From Streptomyces sp. NBC_01198 (lineage in GTDB: Bacteria > Actinomycetota > Actinomycetes > Streptomycetales > Streptomycetaceae), in the NCBI RefSeq assembly GCF_036010485.1, contig NZ_CP108568.1, positions 3,851,001-3,915,000 of the forward strand: a stretch of DNA of 64,000 nucleotides. Direction: 5' to 3'. A program made the position numbers and the translations under genes. A model generated the notes under the pieces. That model was given only the letters and a program-made list of their open reading frames with translations. It did no database searches and was not told the origin of the DNA. Shown piece by piece: positions 43,249 to 52,075 of this stretch. The stretch's first letter is position 1, and the number at the start of each line of letters is the position of its first letter.

Positions 43249-43986
43249 TCAGAGCTGCGCCTGCACCGGGCGGCGCAGCACGTAGCCCACCCCGCGGACG
43301 GTGTGGATGAGCTTGACGGCACCGTCGGCGCCCGAGTCGACCTTGCGCCGCACGTAGGAGATGTAGGACTCGACGATGCTCAGGTCGCCGCCGAAGTCGT
43401 ACGCCCACACGTGGTCGAGGATCTGCAGCTTGGAGACGACCCGGTCGGCGTTGGCCATCAGGTAGGCGAGCAGCTTGAACTCGGTGGGGGACAGCGACAC
43501 CGGCCGCCCGGCCCGCAGCACCTGGTGGCCGACGGTGTCCAGCTCCAGGTCCCCGGCGACCAGCCGCCCGTCGTCGGAGCCGCCGCCGGTGCGGCGCAGG
43601 ATCGCCCGGATGCGCGCGATCAGCTCCTCCAGGCTGAACGGCTTGGTGACGTAGTCGTCGCCGCCCGCCGTCAGCCCGCTGATCTTGTCCTCGACCCCGT
43701 CCTTGGCGGTCAGGAACAGCACCGGCAGCCGGTCGTCACCGCCGGCCCTGGGGTGCGGGCCCGCCTCCTCGCGCAGCCGCCTGACGACCGCGAAGCCGTT
43801 CATGTCGGGCAGCATCACGTCGAGCACGACCAGGTCGGGCCGCTCGCGGGCGACCGCGGCCAGCGCGTCGGCCCCGGTCCCGGCCGAGACGACCTTGAAA
43901 CCGACGAAACGCAGCGACGCGGACAGCAGTTCCCTGATGTTCGGCTCGTCGTCCACCACCAGCAGACTGGCCTCGGGCGTGTCCAT
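43249..43986 (-). CDS. OmpR-family response regulator (TrcR-like)
   Basis: 245-residue regulator: receiver with VVDDEP acidic pair, phospho-acceptor Asp56 (LVVLDVMLPDMNG), TAKD and YVTKPFSLEEL; OmpR winged helix at about 145-240 (LSPTEFKLLAYLM, VRGVGYVLR). Close in sequence to mycobacterial TrcR/TcrX-type regulators. OmpR-family regulators commonly bind direct repeats with about 11-bp period; such repeats lie upstream of the first gene of this set (48476-48504), so self-activation of the whole efflux set is plausible. Confidence 0.85.
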   Translation of the reverse strand: MDTPEASLLVVDDEPNIRELLSASLRFVGFKVVSAGTGADALAAVARERPDLVVLDVMLPDMNGFAVVRRLREEAGPHPRAGGDDRLPVLFLTAKDGVEDKISGLTAGGDDYVTKPFSLEELIARIRAILRRTGGGSDDGRLVAGDLELDTVGHQVLRAGRPVSLSPTEFKLLAYLMANADRVVSKLQILDHVWAYDFGGDLSIVESYISYVRRKVDSGADGAVKLIHTVRGVGYVLRRPVQAQL

Positions 43987-44079
43987 CCGGCGACCTCCCG
44001 GCCCTGAGTTGCGGTCGTACGGTGCCGCGACGCGCTGTCGGCGCCAGCACCGTACGCCTTGGAGCTGTGAGCGGAGCGG

Positions 44080-44850
44080 TCAGTTCCCCGCGGCGCCACC
44101 CGCACCGAAGCCGCCGCCCGTAAGGCCGGCGCCGCCCGCGCCGAAGCCGGCGAAGCCGCCGGCCCCGGACGGGAGGGTGGCGCCCTCGGTGACGGTGGTG
44201 GCGGCGATGTCGCCGGACGCGCCCTTGCTGCCGCGTACGGTCACCGTCTGGCCGGGCTTGAGGTCGGAGACCTTGCCGTCCTTGGACTCGGTGACCTTGG
44301 TGGAGCCTGCGGTGGTGACCTTGACGATGTCGCCCTGGGCGTCGGTGACGTAGATCGTGCTGCCGTCGACCAGCTTGACCGTGCCGAAGGTCAGCCCGGC
44401 AGCGGCGCCGCCCGCGCCCGTCCCCGCGCCCGCCGTCGCGCCCGCGCCGCCGAAGCGGCCCGCACCCGTTCCCGCGCCCGCGCCCGCGCCGCCGCGGGCC
44501 CCGGTGACGCCCGCGAAGGGGCTGCCGGACGCGGTGCCGTGCAGGTGGTGCTTCTCGACCAGCGCGCCGCCCGCGAAGGCCGCCGCCGCGACGACCCCGG
44601 CCGACAGCAGCAGCGTCAGCCACGGCAGTTTCCTGCGCGGCGGCGCGGCCAGCTCGGCCGAGATGTCCCGGGCGTCCGGCGGCTCGGCGAGGATGTCCTC
44701 GGGCCGCGGGTCAGGCCCGCCGCCGCGCCCCTCGATCACTTCGGAACCGCGCAGGATCTCGATCCCGCCGGTGCCCTGCTCAGGGACGAGCGGCAGCAGA
44801 TCCGTGCCGGAGTCGTCCGCCTTGACCAGCTCGGAACGGCGTCGCGCCAT
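44080..44850 (-). CDS. Membrane-anchored Gly/Ala-rich protein (DUF5666-like)
   Basis: 256-residue protein. Cytoplasmic N-terminus of about 75 residues, one helix (LPWLTLLLSAGVVAAAAFAGG), then a Gly/Ala-rich extracytoplasmic region and a small beta domain (FGTVKLVDGSTIYVTDAQGDIVKVTT, read in parts) ending with PGQTVTVRGSKG, which resembles OB/DUF5666 folds. Gly-rich C-terminus. Sits between the exporter and its two-component genes, so it may couple substrate sensing to the exporter. ATG 44850 with GGGAG. Confidence 0.7.
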   Translation of the reverse strand: MARRRSELVKADDSGTDLLPLVPEQGTGGIEILRGSEVIEGRGGGPDPRPEDILAEPPDARDISAELAAPPRRKLPWLTLLLSAGVVAAAAFAGGALVEKHHLHGTASGSPFAGVTGARGGAGAGAGTGAGRFGGAGATAGAGTGAGGAAAGLTFGTVKLVDGSTIYVTDAQGDIVKVTTAGSTKVTESKDGKVSDLKPGQTVTVRGSKGASGDIAATTVTEGATLPSGAGGFAGFGAGGAGLTGGGFGAGGAAGN

Positions 44851-44880
44851 CTCGGCTTCTCCCTCTTGTCTGTCCGTGAA

Positions 44881-44930
44881 GCTCTGTGCGGCTCTGTGCG
44901 GCTTAGTGCGGCTTAGTGCGGCTCGGTGGG
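44881..44930. repeat. Tandem 10-bp repeat, five units
   Basis: Units GCTCTGTGCG twice, GCTTAGTGCG twice, then GCTCGGTGGG. Lies in the 122-bp gap between the permease stop and the next start on the minus strand. A 10-bp period places each unit on the same DNA face. Confidence 0.85.
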
Positions 44931-44972
44931 CCCCGGGTGTGCGGCCCGGGGCCCGGGGTCCCGGAGTGGGGG

Positions 44973-46208
44973 TCACTCGTGCCGCAGGGCCTCGATGGGC
45001 CGCAGGCCCGCCGCCCGGTTGGCCGGGTAGCTGCCGAAGAACAGCCCGATGGCCACCGCGATGGCGAAGGCCCCCCACACCGAGGCCGGTATGACCACCG
45101 GTTTGATGCCGACGATTGTGAAGTGCGACCCGATGAGGCCGGCCACCACGCCGAGCCCGCCGCCGATCAGCGACAGCAGCGTCGACTCGGCGAGGAACTG
45201 CCCGAGGATGACGCCCCTGGGGGCGCCGATCGCCTTGCGGATGCCGATCTCCCGGGTCCGCTCGGTCACCGTCACCAGCATGATGTTGGTGATGCCGATC
45301 CCGCCGACCAGCAGCGAGATCGCGGCGACCGCGCCGAGCAGCACCGTGAAGGTCTTGTTGGTGTCGGACTGGGTGCTCAGCAGGGACTCCTGGCTGCTGA
45401 CGCGGAAGTCCAGCGAGTTGGCGTCCTTGATGCCGTGCGTGCCCATCAGCACGGTGGTGATCTCGTTCTGCGCGGGCGTGGTGGCGTCGGCGGACTTGGC
45501 CTCGACCAGGATCTGGCTGACCGGGCCGAAGCCGGTGAAGGCGTTCTGCACGGTCGGCAGCGGGGCGACGACCGTGTCGTCCGGGTCCTGGAAGCCGGTG
45601 CCGCCCTTGGTGGCGAGCACCCCGACGACGGTGAAGGGCGTGCCGCCGATGACGACCTTCTTGCCGACCGGGCTCGCGGTCCCGAACAGGTCGGAGGCGG
45701 TGGTCGAGCCGATCACCGCGACCTTCCGGGAGTTCAGCACGTCGTCGGCGGAGAAGTAGTCGCCCTTGTCCACCTTGCTGTTGGACGCCTCGAAGTACGC
45801 CGGGTAGGTGCCGACGACCTGGCCGACGGTGTGCGAGGTGCCCTGGTAGATCGCCGTCTGCGAGGTGGTGACCTCGGGGGCGACCGACTTGACGTCGGGC
45901 GTGGAGGACGGGTCGGCGAGCGCCCGCGCGTCGTCCACCGTCAGCGGCTTGGTGCCGCTCGCCGAGGTGCCGCGGCCGCCACCGCCCGCACCGCCGAAGG
46001 CGCCGCCCGAACCCGAGGAGACCGTCAGGGAGTTGGTGCCCAGCTTCTCGATGGAGTCCTTGACCGACTGCGACGAGCCGTTGCCGACCGCCAGCAGGAT
46101 GATCACCGCGGCGACGCCGATCAGCACGCCCAGCATGGTCAGCGCCGAGCGCACCTTGTTGGCGGCCAGGCCGCCGACCGCGAAGCGCAGCGTCTCGAAG
46201 GGGTTCAC
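44973..46208 (-). CDS. MacB-like ABC transporter permease
   Basis: 411-residue FtsX/MacB permease: helix 1 (SALTMLGVLIGVAAVIILLA region) after the VNPFETLRFAVGGLAANKVRS start, a large MacB periplasmic-core-like domain (70-280), then three helices with GGIGITNIMLVTVTERTREIGIRKAIGA (read in parts GGIGITNIML, REIGIRKAIGA). GTG 46208 overlaps the ATPase stop (GTGA). Together with the ATPase and fusion protein forms a MacAB-type exporter adapted to a Gram-positive cell. Confidence 0.9.
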   Translation of the reverse strand: MNPFETLRFAVGGLAANKVRSALTMLGVLIGVAAVIILLAVGNGSSQSVKDSIEKLGTNSLTVSSGSGGAFGGAGGGGRGTSASGTKPLTVDDARALADPSSTPDVKSVAPEVTTSQTAIYQGTSHTVGQVVGTYPAYFEASNSKVDKGDYFSADDVLNSRKVAVIGSTTASDLFGTASPVGKKVVIGGTPFTVVGVLATKGGTGFQDPDDTVVAPLPTVQNAFTGFGPVSQILVEAKSADATTPAQNEITTVLMGTHGIKDANSLDFRVSSQESLLSTQSDTNKTFTVLLGAVAAISLLVGGIGITNIMLVTVTERTREIGIRKAIGAPRGVILGQFLAESTLLSLIGGGLGVVAGLIGSHFTIVGIKPVVIPASVWGAFAIAVAIGLFFGSYPANRAAGLRPIEALRHE

Positions 46209-47098
46209 CGCGAACCACCGCCGGAACCGGTCAGCGCGTGCGGGGAGCGCGCGGCGAAGACCGCGGGGTCGTGCAGCGCCGGCGGCGGCCCGTCGACGGG
46301 CGCCTGCCGCACGTCGCTGACCACCTGCCCGTCGACCAGCCGCACGACGCGCTTGGCGTGCCGGGCCACCTCGTCCTCGTGGGTGATCAGGACGACGGTG
46401 CGCCCCGACGCGTTGAGCCGGTCCACGATCGAGAGCACTTCCTCCGTGCTGTGGCTGTCCAGGTTGCCGGTCGGCTCGTCGGCGAGCAGCATCGCGGGCG
46501 CGGTGACCAGCGCCCTGGCCACCGCCACCCGCTGCTGCTGCCCACCGGACAGCTCGTTGGGCCGGTGGTCGACCCGGTCGGCGAGGCCGACCAGGGCCAG
46601 CGCGGCCAGCGCGCGGCGCCTGCGCTCCGTGGTCCGCACGCCCGCGTAGGCCAGCGGCAGTTCGACCTGGGCCAGCGCGGGGGTGCGCGGCACCAGGTTG
46701 AACGACTGGAAGACGAAGCCGATCTTGCGGTTGCGCACCAGCGAGAGCTGGTGCTCGTCCAGGCCGCCGACGTCGATGCCGTCCAGCAGGTAACGCCCCG
46801 AGGTCGGGATGTCGAGGCAGCCGAGGATGTTCATCAGGGTGGACTTGCCGGACCCCGAACTGCCCATCACCGCGACCATGTCGCCCTGTTCGACCAGCAG
46901 GTCGACCCCGGGTGAGAGACCGGTCGCCGGGTCGGGCGGTCCGCCCAGTGCGCGTACGGTCGCGTCGCCGTGGCCGTACGTCTTGAGCAGCGACCGCACC
47001 TCGATGACGGGCGGCGGTCCCCACGGCCCTTCGTCCTGCGGCGGTTCGGCCTCCGTACTCCTGCGGTGGGCTCCGGTCCTGCCCAGGCCGAGCCTCAT
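46205..47098 (-). CDS. MacB-like ABC transporter ATPase
   Basis: 297-residue ATPase: Walker A GSSGSGKST (near 79-87), VFQSFNLVPR, signature LSGGQQQR, Walker B LLADEPTGNLD, switch THE(D). The usual ATPase core is preceded by about 30 extra residues and interrupted by an insertion (GGPPDPATGLSPGVD) after the first strand; the C-terminus carries a 45-residue tail. ATG 47098 overlaps the fusion-protein stop. Energises the exporter. Confidence 0.88.
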   Translation of the reverse strand: MRLGLGRTGAHRRSTEAEPPQDEGPWGPPPVIEVRSLLKTYGHGDATVRALGGPPDPATGLSPGVDLLVEQGDMVAVMGSSGSGKSTLMNILGCLDIPTSGRYLLDGIDVGGLDEHQLSLVRNRKIGFVFQSFNLVPRTPALAQVELPLAYAGVRTTERRRRALAALALVGLADRVDHRPNELSGGQQQRVAVARALVTAPAMLLADEPTGNLDSHSTEEVLSIVDRLNASGRTVVLITHEDEVARHAKRVVRLVDGQVVSDVRQAPVDGPPPALHDPAVFAARSPHALTGSGGGSR

Positions 47099-48450
47099 CC
47101 GCGGCCACCGCCGGCGCCGCGGAAGCCGCCGGCCGCACCGCCGGCCGCGCCGCCGAAGCGGCCGGTGCCGCCGCCGAAGCCGCCGGGGAAGGCGCCGCTG
47201 GGGAAGCCGTTGTTGCCGGCCGAGGCGACCGTCGGGATCTGCACCCGCTGGCCCTCGGTCAGGCCGCCGGTGATCTGGTCGGTGCTGTCGCCCTCGATGC
47301 CGACGGTCACCGCGGTCCGGGTGGTGGACCCGTCGGCGTTGACGACCAGGACGGAGCGGTTGGCGCCGGTGCCGGTGACGGCGGCGGTCGGCACGCTCAG
47401 CGCGTCGCTCGCCGAACCGGTGGTGACCTGGATGCTGGCGCTCAGGCCGGTCCGCAGGTTCGAGGTGTCGCTGGTGATCAGCAGCGTCGCCGCGTACTGC
47501 ACCGCGCTGCCCGACGAGCCGGACCCGGAGCCGGAACCGCTGCTGCTCACCGGGAGCGAACTCACCGAAAGCACCTTGGCGTCGAGCACCGTGCCGGACT
47601 CGGCGTTCAGCGTGACGGAGGCGGCCTGACCGGCCTTGACCTTCAGCGAGTCGGCCTCGGAGAAGTCCGCGGTCACCTGCATGCCGGACGGGTTCGTCAG
47701 CACGATGAAGCCGCTGAGCGAACCGCCGGAGGAGGACGACGACGAGCCGGACGTGGAGGAGCCGCCGCCGGAACCAGAGCCGGAGCCGGCGGCGTTGCCG
47801 CCCGTGCCGGAGACCGTGTCGCCCCTGTCCGCGGCCACCGAGGCGACCGTGCCGGACACCGGGGCCTTCAGCGTGGTGCCGTCGACCGCGCGCTGGGCGG
47901 CGTCCACCGCGTTCTGCGCCTGGGTCACCTCGGCCTGCGCCTGGGCGAGTTGGGCCGGGTCGACGGTCGGCGTCGGCGATGGGGTGGGCGTCGAGACCTC
48001 GGTGCCGCCGCGGCCGGAGGAGCCGGATGAGCCGGTGGACGCGGGCAGTTCACCCGCCTCGGCCTTGGTCAGATTCGCCTCCGCCGCGGTCAGCGAGGCA
48101 TCGTCCTGCTGGAGCGTCGCCTTCGCGTCGGTGGCGTCGACCCTGGCCAGCACCTGGCCCTTCTTGACCTTGTCGCCCGGCTTGACGTCCACCGAGGTGA
48201 GCGTGCCGCCGGTGGTGAAGTTCAGCCCCGCGTCGCTCGGCGAGGCGAGCGAGCCGGAGCCGGACACCGTGGCCTGCACCGTGCCCTTGGTGACGGTCGC
48301 CACCCGCGCGGTGCCGCTGCCGGTGGACTTGCTGCCGTCGTCGTGCACGGCGGCGTAGGCGCCGCCGACGCCCGCGAGGACGACCACGCCGAGCACCGAG
48401 TTGATCAGGGCGGCCCTGCGCCGCCGTGGGAGCACCTTCATGGCCCGCAT
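47095..48450 (-). CDS. Membrane fusion (HlyD/MacA-like) protein
   Basis: 451-residue periplasmic-adaptor-like protein: one N-terminal helix, lipoyl halves (GGTLTSVDVKPGDKVKKGQVLARVD region and TTLKAPVSGTVASV), a short alpha-hairpin, Ser/Gly-rich low-complexity insertions, beta-barrel and a Gly/Phe-rich C-terminus. In Gram-positive bacteria such adaptors work with MacB-like permeases outside the membrane. First gene of the six-gene set. ATG 48450 and ATG 48441 (MKVL) are both possible; the second has AGGA at better distance. Confidence 0.88.
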   Translation of the reverse strand: MRAMKVLPRRRRAALINSVLGVVVLAGVGGAYAAVHDDGSKSTGSGTARVATVTKGTVQATVSGSGSLASPSDAGLNFTTGGTLTSVDVKPGDKVKKGQVLARVDATDAKATLQQDDASLTAAEANLTKAEAGELPASTGSSGSSGRGGTEVSTPTPSPTPTVDPAQLAQAQAEVTQAQNAVDAAQRAVDGTTLKAPVSGTVASVAADRGDTVSGTGGNAAGSGSGSGGGSSTSGSSSSSSGGSLSGFIVLTNPSGMQVTADFSEADSLKVKAGQAASVTLNAESGTVLDAKVLSVSSLPVSSSGSGSGSGSSGSAVQYAATLLITSDTSNLRTGLSASIQVTTGSASDALSVPTAAVTGTGANRSVLVVNADGSTTRTAVTVGIEGDSTDQITGGLTEGQRVQIPTVASAGNNGFPSGAFPGGFGGGTGRFGGAAGGAAGGFRGAGGGRG

Positions 48451-48475
48451 CCTGGCGGCTCACTCCTTTGAACCC

Positions 48476-48504
48476 CTGGGAGCAATCTGGGAGTTCACTG
48501 GGAG
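48476..48504. promoter_or_regulatory. Three direct repeats CTGGGAG with 11-bp period
   Basis: Copies at 48476-48482, 48487-48493 and 48498-48504, exactly 11 bp apart, 26 bp upstream of the fusion-protein start. This spacing is typical of OmpR-family response-regulator sites. The remaining 287-bp divergent region shows no further clear element. Confidence 0.65.
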
Positions 48505-48737
48505 CGCACATCTCTCCTATCCGGGCACAGGCCGCGATTCCGGCGTGCGGGTGCCGGGGCCGGGCGGCGGCGGGCGGTTTGTTCCCCGGGAACTCACAGG
48601 CGGCGCCCGGGCAGCGCCTACCTCGGTGCGGTTCAGTCATGGGCTGCCGCCCTGCGTTGGCCTCTGCCATCCCCGCGCGCACGCGCAGGGCGGCCCGCCG
48701 TGCCCCCGCCCCACCCCTCCCCGAGGAGACCCCGGCC

Positions 48738-49367
48738 ATGACCTGGACCCCCACCACCGCACAGCGGGCCGGCGCGTCCGTCGCCGTCCTCGCCTCGGCA
48801 GGGCTGCTGCTCGCAGCGTGCTCCTCGGGGTCGTCGGGATCGCCGGCCGCCGACGCGAAGCCGTCCGGCTCGGCGTCGGCCGCCCCTTCCGCGTCCGCGT
48901 CGGGCTCCATGGCGGCGTATCGCGACTGCCTGTCGCAGCACGGGGTGGACTTGCCGAGCTTCGCGCCCCGCACGGCGCGCCCCTCCGGGCGGCCCTCGGG
49001 GCGGCCCAGCGGTGGCTTCGGCGGTGGTGGTGGTGGCGGCTTCGGCGGCGGCTTCGGCGGGGCGTCCGCCGACCCGAAGACGCAGGCGGCGCTCAAGGCG
49101 TGCGCCAGCCTGCGGCCGCAGTTCGGCGGCCGGGGCGGCGGCACCGGGGGCACTGGGGGCGACAGCAGTGCCTTCCAGGCGTTCACGAGCTGCCTCAAGG
49201 ACCACGGCGTGACGCTGCCGACCGCGTCCGCGTCCCCCGGCACGAACCGCTCCCGCGGCGGGAGGTTCGGCGTCGGCGGCCTCAACACCGCCGACCCGAA
49301 GATCGCCAAGGCCTACACGACGTGCAAGCCGCTGCTCCCCCAGCGCCCATCGCCTGCGGCGAGCTGA
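48738..49367 (+). CDS. Lipoprotein with duplicated Cys motif
   Basis: 209-residue lipoprotein, lipobox LLAAC (Cys28). After a Ser/Ala spacer there are two related blocks: YRDCLSQHGVDLPS ... ALKACASLRPQF and FTSCLKDHGVTLPT ... AYTTCKPLLP, separated by a Gly-rich linker. Each has C-L-x2-H-G-V-x-L-P and a later Cys, so two disulfide-stapled modules or metal sites are likely. Divergent from the exporter set and probably functionally tied to it as substrate binder or sensor. ATG 48738 with GAGGAG. Confidence 0.75.
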   Translation: MTWTPTTAQRAGASVAVLASAGLLLAACSSGSSGSPAADAKPSGSASAAPSASASGSMAAYRDCLSQHGVDLPSFAPRTARPSGRPSGRPSGGFGGGGGGGFGGGFGGASADPKTQAALKACASLRPQFGGRGGGTGGTGGDSSAFQAFTSCLKDHGVTLPTASASPGTNRSRGGRFGVGGLNTADPKIAKAYTTCKPLLPQRPSPAAS

Positions 49368-49446
49368 TCCCACCCACCCAGCTGACATCCCCCTGCGGTG
49401 GCATGTCGCACTTCCGGTGCGCGGGGGATGAGCGCTCCGTTCTCCC

Positions 49447-49470
49447 CCAGCGCTTCGCCTGGGGGTACCC
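49447..49470 (+). terminator. Hairpin after the Cys-motif lipoprotein
   Basis: CCCCCAG pairs with CTGGGGG around a CGCTTCGC loop within 49447-49470, about 80 bp after the stop. Sequence of this type is common between streptomycete genes. Confidence 0.4.
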
Positions 49471-49488
49471 CCACGCGCCCCCGGGTGG

Positions 49489-49701
49489 TTGCCACTTGCG
49501 GTGGCGTGCTTGTCGGCTGCGCCGTCGTGGCTTGTCGCGCAGTTCCCCCGCCCCTGAAAAACGCTCACCCTCTGCGGCAGAGGGCCCCTGGCAGGGGCCA
49601 ACGCCTGACGGAGGAGGAACCGCGCCCGAAGGGGCGCGGGGAACTGCGCGACCAGCCCCCGCGGCGGGAGAGAAGCGACGCCACCGCAGGTGGCAAGCGC
49701 C
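49489..49701. repeat. Intergenic repeat element B (inverted pair)
   Basis: Forward copy 49489-49563 (GCCACTTGCGGTGGC ... CGCAGTTCCCCCGCCCCTG) and reverse copy 49629-49701 (GGGGCGCGGGGAACTGCGCG ... CCGCAGGTGGCA), with a small perfect hairpin (49583-49599) in the loop. Same family as 24155-24480. Together with the hairpin at 49447-49470 it occupies the 406-bp gap 49368-49773 between convergent genes. Confidence 0.8.
49583..49599. terminator. Small perfect hairpin inside repeat element B
   Basis: GGCCCCTG (49583-49590), G, CAGGGGCC (49592-49599). Possible bidirectional terminator at the centre of the inverted repeat. Confidence 0.4.
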
Positions 49702-49773
49702 CCGTCGTGACGGCAGCCCCCGCCGGGGGAAGGTCCCGGGGAGAGGGGTGCGGGCACGCCCGCAGCGGCACCG

Positions 49774-51261
49774 TCAGCCGTAGGAGAGCTTCGAGCAGGG
49801 GTCCGCGTCGGCGCTGCGCGCCTGCTTGCTGAGGTCGGTGGGCAGGGGCTTCGGGGTCGTGGACCCCGGCGTACCGCCCTTCGCGGCGACGGCCGCGTAA
49901 TCCGCGCCCAGCACCACGTTCACGCCCGTCGTGTCGAGCTGGACGAGCTGCGCTCCGGGAAAGAGCTTCGCGACCGTGTCCGCGTGCGCCTTGGCGTCCG
50001 CTCCGGTGCCGTACTCGATCCGGGTGACCGTGTGGTCCCTCGTCTTCGCGTTCGTGGAGTTCATCACCGTGAAGCCGTCGGCCTTCAGGGCGTCCGCGGC
50101 CTTGCTCGCGAGTCCCACCGTCGTGGTGCCGTTGTAGACGGAGACGATGATCCCGCTGCCGTCGACCGTGGCGCTGGGCGCCGGCTTGGCGGCGGTCTTG
50201 CCCGAGGCGTTGACGCCCTCCAGGGTGCGGTCGGCGCGCAGTTCGGCGAAGAGGTCGTCCACGTCGGGGTGGACCAGGTCTATCCGGGAGCCGGCGTACT
50301 TCCAGGGCGCGGTGATGAACTGGATGTTCTTCAGGTCGATGCCCTTGAGTGACAGCCCGAAGGACATCAGCTTCGTGGCGCTGCCGAGCCCGGGGTCGAC
50401 GGTGAGCGACTTCGTCGCGGCGTTGGCCAGCGGCAGCAGCGTCGTCGGGTTCATGCCCTGGCCCTTGACCTTGCTGATCAGCGCCGACAGGAAGGCCTGC
50501 TGCCGCAGCATGCGGCCGACGTCGGAGTTGTCGCCGACCCCGTGCCTGACCCGGACGTAGTCGAGCGCCTGCTGGCCCTGGAGGTTCTGCATCCCGGCCT
50601 TGAGGACGACCTTGCCCTTGTGGCCGAGGTTGGGGTTCATGTCCCCCTGGTAGATGTCGTTCGGCACGCAGACGTTGACGCCGTGGACGGCGGAGGTCAT
50701 CGAGGCGAAGCCGGCGAAGTCGACGACCATCGTGTGGTCGACCCGCAGTCCCGACAGTTTCTCGATGGTGTTCTGCGTGCAGGCCGGGTTGCCCTTGGCC
50801 GTGTTGCCCATGGAGAAGGCGGAGTTGAACATCGCGGCGGGCTGGTCCGCCGACCACTTGCCGTCCGGCAGCAGGCAGGGCGGTATGTCGACCAGCGAGT
50901 CGCGGGGTATGGATATGCCCACCGCGTGTTTGTGGTCGGGGTAGACGTGCAGCAGGATCGTGGTGTCGGAGCGGCCTATCGGCCCCGACTTGGAGCCGCC
51001 GAGCTTGCCGTTCTCGCCGGAGCGGGTGTCGGAGCCGATCAGCAGGACGTTGACGGCCTTGTCGCCGTTGGCGTCGGCCTTGGCGGCGTCGGGACGGTCC
51101 TTGCTCAGGCCCGCGGAGTCGAAGGTCGCGATGTTGGCGTTCAGTTTGAGATAGAGCGCGCCGGCCCCGGCGACGAGCAGCACGGCGAACGAGGCCACGA
51201 CCGCGATGATCCAGCGTTTGCGGTTGTGCTTACGTTCCGGCTTGCGCCCACGAACGCCCAT
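49774..51261 (-). CDS. LytR-CpsA-Psr family protein with LytR_C domain
   Basis: 495-residue wall-polymer ligase of the LCP family, which attaches teichoic acids, arabinogalactan-like or capsular polymers to peptidoglycan. Basic start, one membrane helix (RWIIAVVASFAVLLVAGAGALY region), LCP domain (about 80-300) with GSDTRSG, GRSDTTILLHV, ISIPRDSLVDIP and the Arg-rich DYVRVRHGVGDNSDVGRMLRQQ, and a LytR_C domain (about 360-455). ATG 51261 fits the basic MGVRGRKPERK start; an ORF start at 51315 adds a non-conserved tail. Confidence 0.9.
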   Translation of the reverse strand: MGVRGRKPERKHNRKRWIIAVVASFAVLLVAGAGALYLKLNANIATFDSAGLSKDRPDAAKADANGDKAVNVLLIGSDTRSGENGKLGGSKSGPIGRSDTTILLHVYPDHKHAVGISIPRDSLVDIPPCLLPDGKWSADQPAAMFNSAFSMGNTAKGNPACTQNTIEKLSGLRVDHTMVVDFAGFASMTSAVHGVNVCVPNDIYQGDMNPNLGHKGKVVLKAGMQNLQGQQALDYVRVRHGVGDNSDVGRMLRQQAFLSALISKVKGQGMNPTTLLPLANAATKSLTVDPGLGSATKLMSFGLSLKGIDLKNIQFITAPWKYAGSRIDLVHPDVDDLFAELRADRTLEGVNASGKTAAKPAPSATVDGSGIIVSVYNGTTTVGLASKAADALKADGFTVMNSTNAKTRDHTVTRIEYGTGADAKAHADTVAKLFPGAQLVQLDTTGVNVVLGADYAAVAAKGGTPGSTTPKPLPTDLSKQARSADADPCSKLSYG

Positions 51262-51502
51262 TCCCTCTACACCTTCGGTTCGGTGGCACCCGCACACATC
51301 ACGACGAAGCCCCAACGTTTATCAGTTGACCCGGCCAGGTCGTATGACGCCGGTCACATTGACGCCGGGGAGGACGTTTGCCCAGCCAGACACTGTACGG
51401 CGTCAACATTTGGGTGACGTAAAGGGTGCATGGAGTGACGGGTTCCGAATGGGGAACACCGGGCGCCACGAGGGGCGTCAACCGCCCGCGGGCGGCGGGC
51501 CG

Positions 51503-51937
51503 TCAGACCCGCAGCGCCTCGTCCAGGGTGAGCACCGGGCGGAAGACCGCGTCGAGGCCGGTCATCGCCAGCAGCTTGCGGGTCGGCGGATGGGAGCACG
51601 CCATCGCGGTGCGGCCGCCGCGCTCCAGGACCCGGCGGCGGGCGCGTACCAGCAGCGCCAGGCCGAAGCAGTCGATGAACTCCAGCGGCCCGAGGTCGAA
51701 GACCACGAGCAGCGGCAGCGGCCACAGCGCGGCCGCGTCCAGGTGCGGGTGGACGCCCTGCGCGCTGCCGAGATCGATCTCGCCGGCCAGCTCCACGACG
51801 GTGACCTGCTCGACGCGGTACGTTCTGGCGTACGGCGTCCGCGCCGGGATCACGTCGCCGAGCCTGCGGCCGAACTCCGGCCGGTCCTCGCGGCCCGCGT
51901 CCGCGCGGTCGCCGTTGACCCCCTCGTGCACCCGCAT
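51503..51937 (-). CDS. STAS-domain protein (anti-sigma antagonist family)
   Basis: 144-residue protein with a STAS domain at about 40-140: VEQVTVVELAGEIDLGSA and LLVVFDLGPLEFIDCFGLALLVRAR. In classical anti-anti-sigma factors the loop is DSSG with a phosphorylatable Ser; here it is D-C-F-G, so that switch is lost. A 40-residue N-terminal extension is present. ATG 51937 with AGGGG upstream. It neighbours an XRE regulator and an HATPase anti-sigma-like gene, but no sigma factor. Confidence 0.8.
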   Translation of the reverse strand: MRVHEGVNGDRADAGREDRPEFGRRLGDVIPARTPYARTYRVEQVTVVELAGEIDLGSAQGVHPHLDAAALWPLPLLVVFDLGPLEFIDCFGLALLVRARRRVLERGGRTAMACSHPPTRKLLAMTGLDAVFRPVLTLDEALRV

Positions 51938-52075
51938 CCCCCGTCCCCCTGGCGTGACCTGCGTAACCGTAGCGGCGTCGCGGTCCCGTCGGGGAGTCGA
52001 CGGGGAGTCGACGGGGGGTAAACCAGGTCGATATTCACCCGCAAGGGTGAAGATCAACAGAAAGCGTGCGTAACC

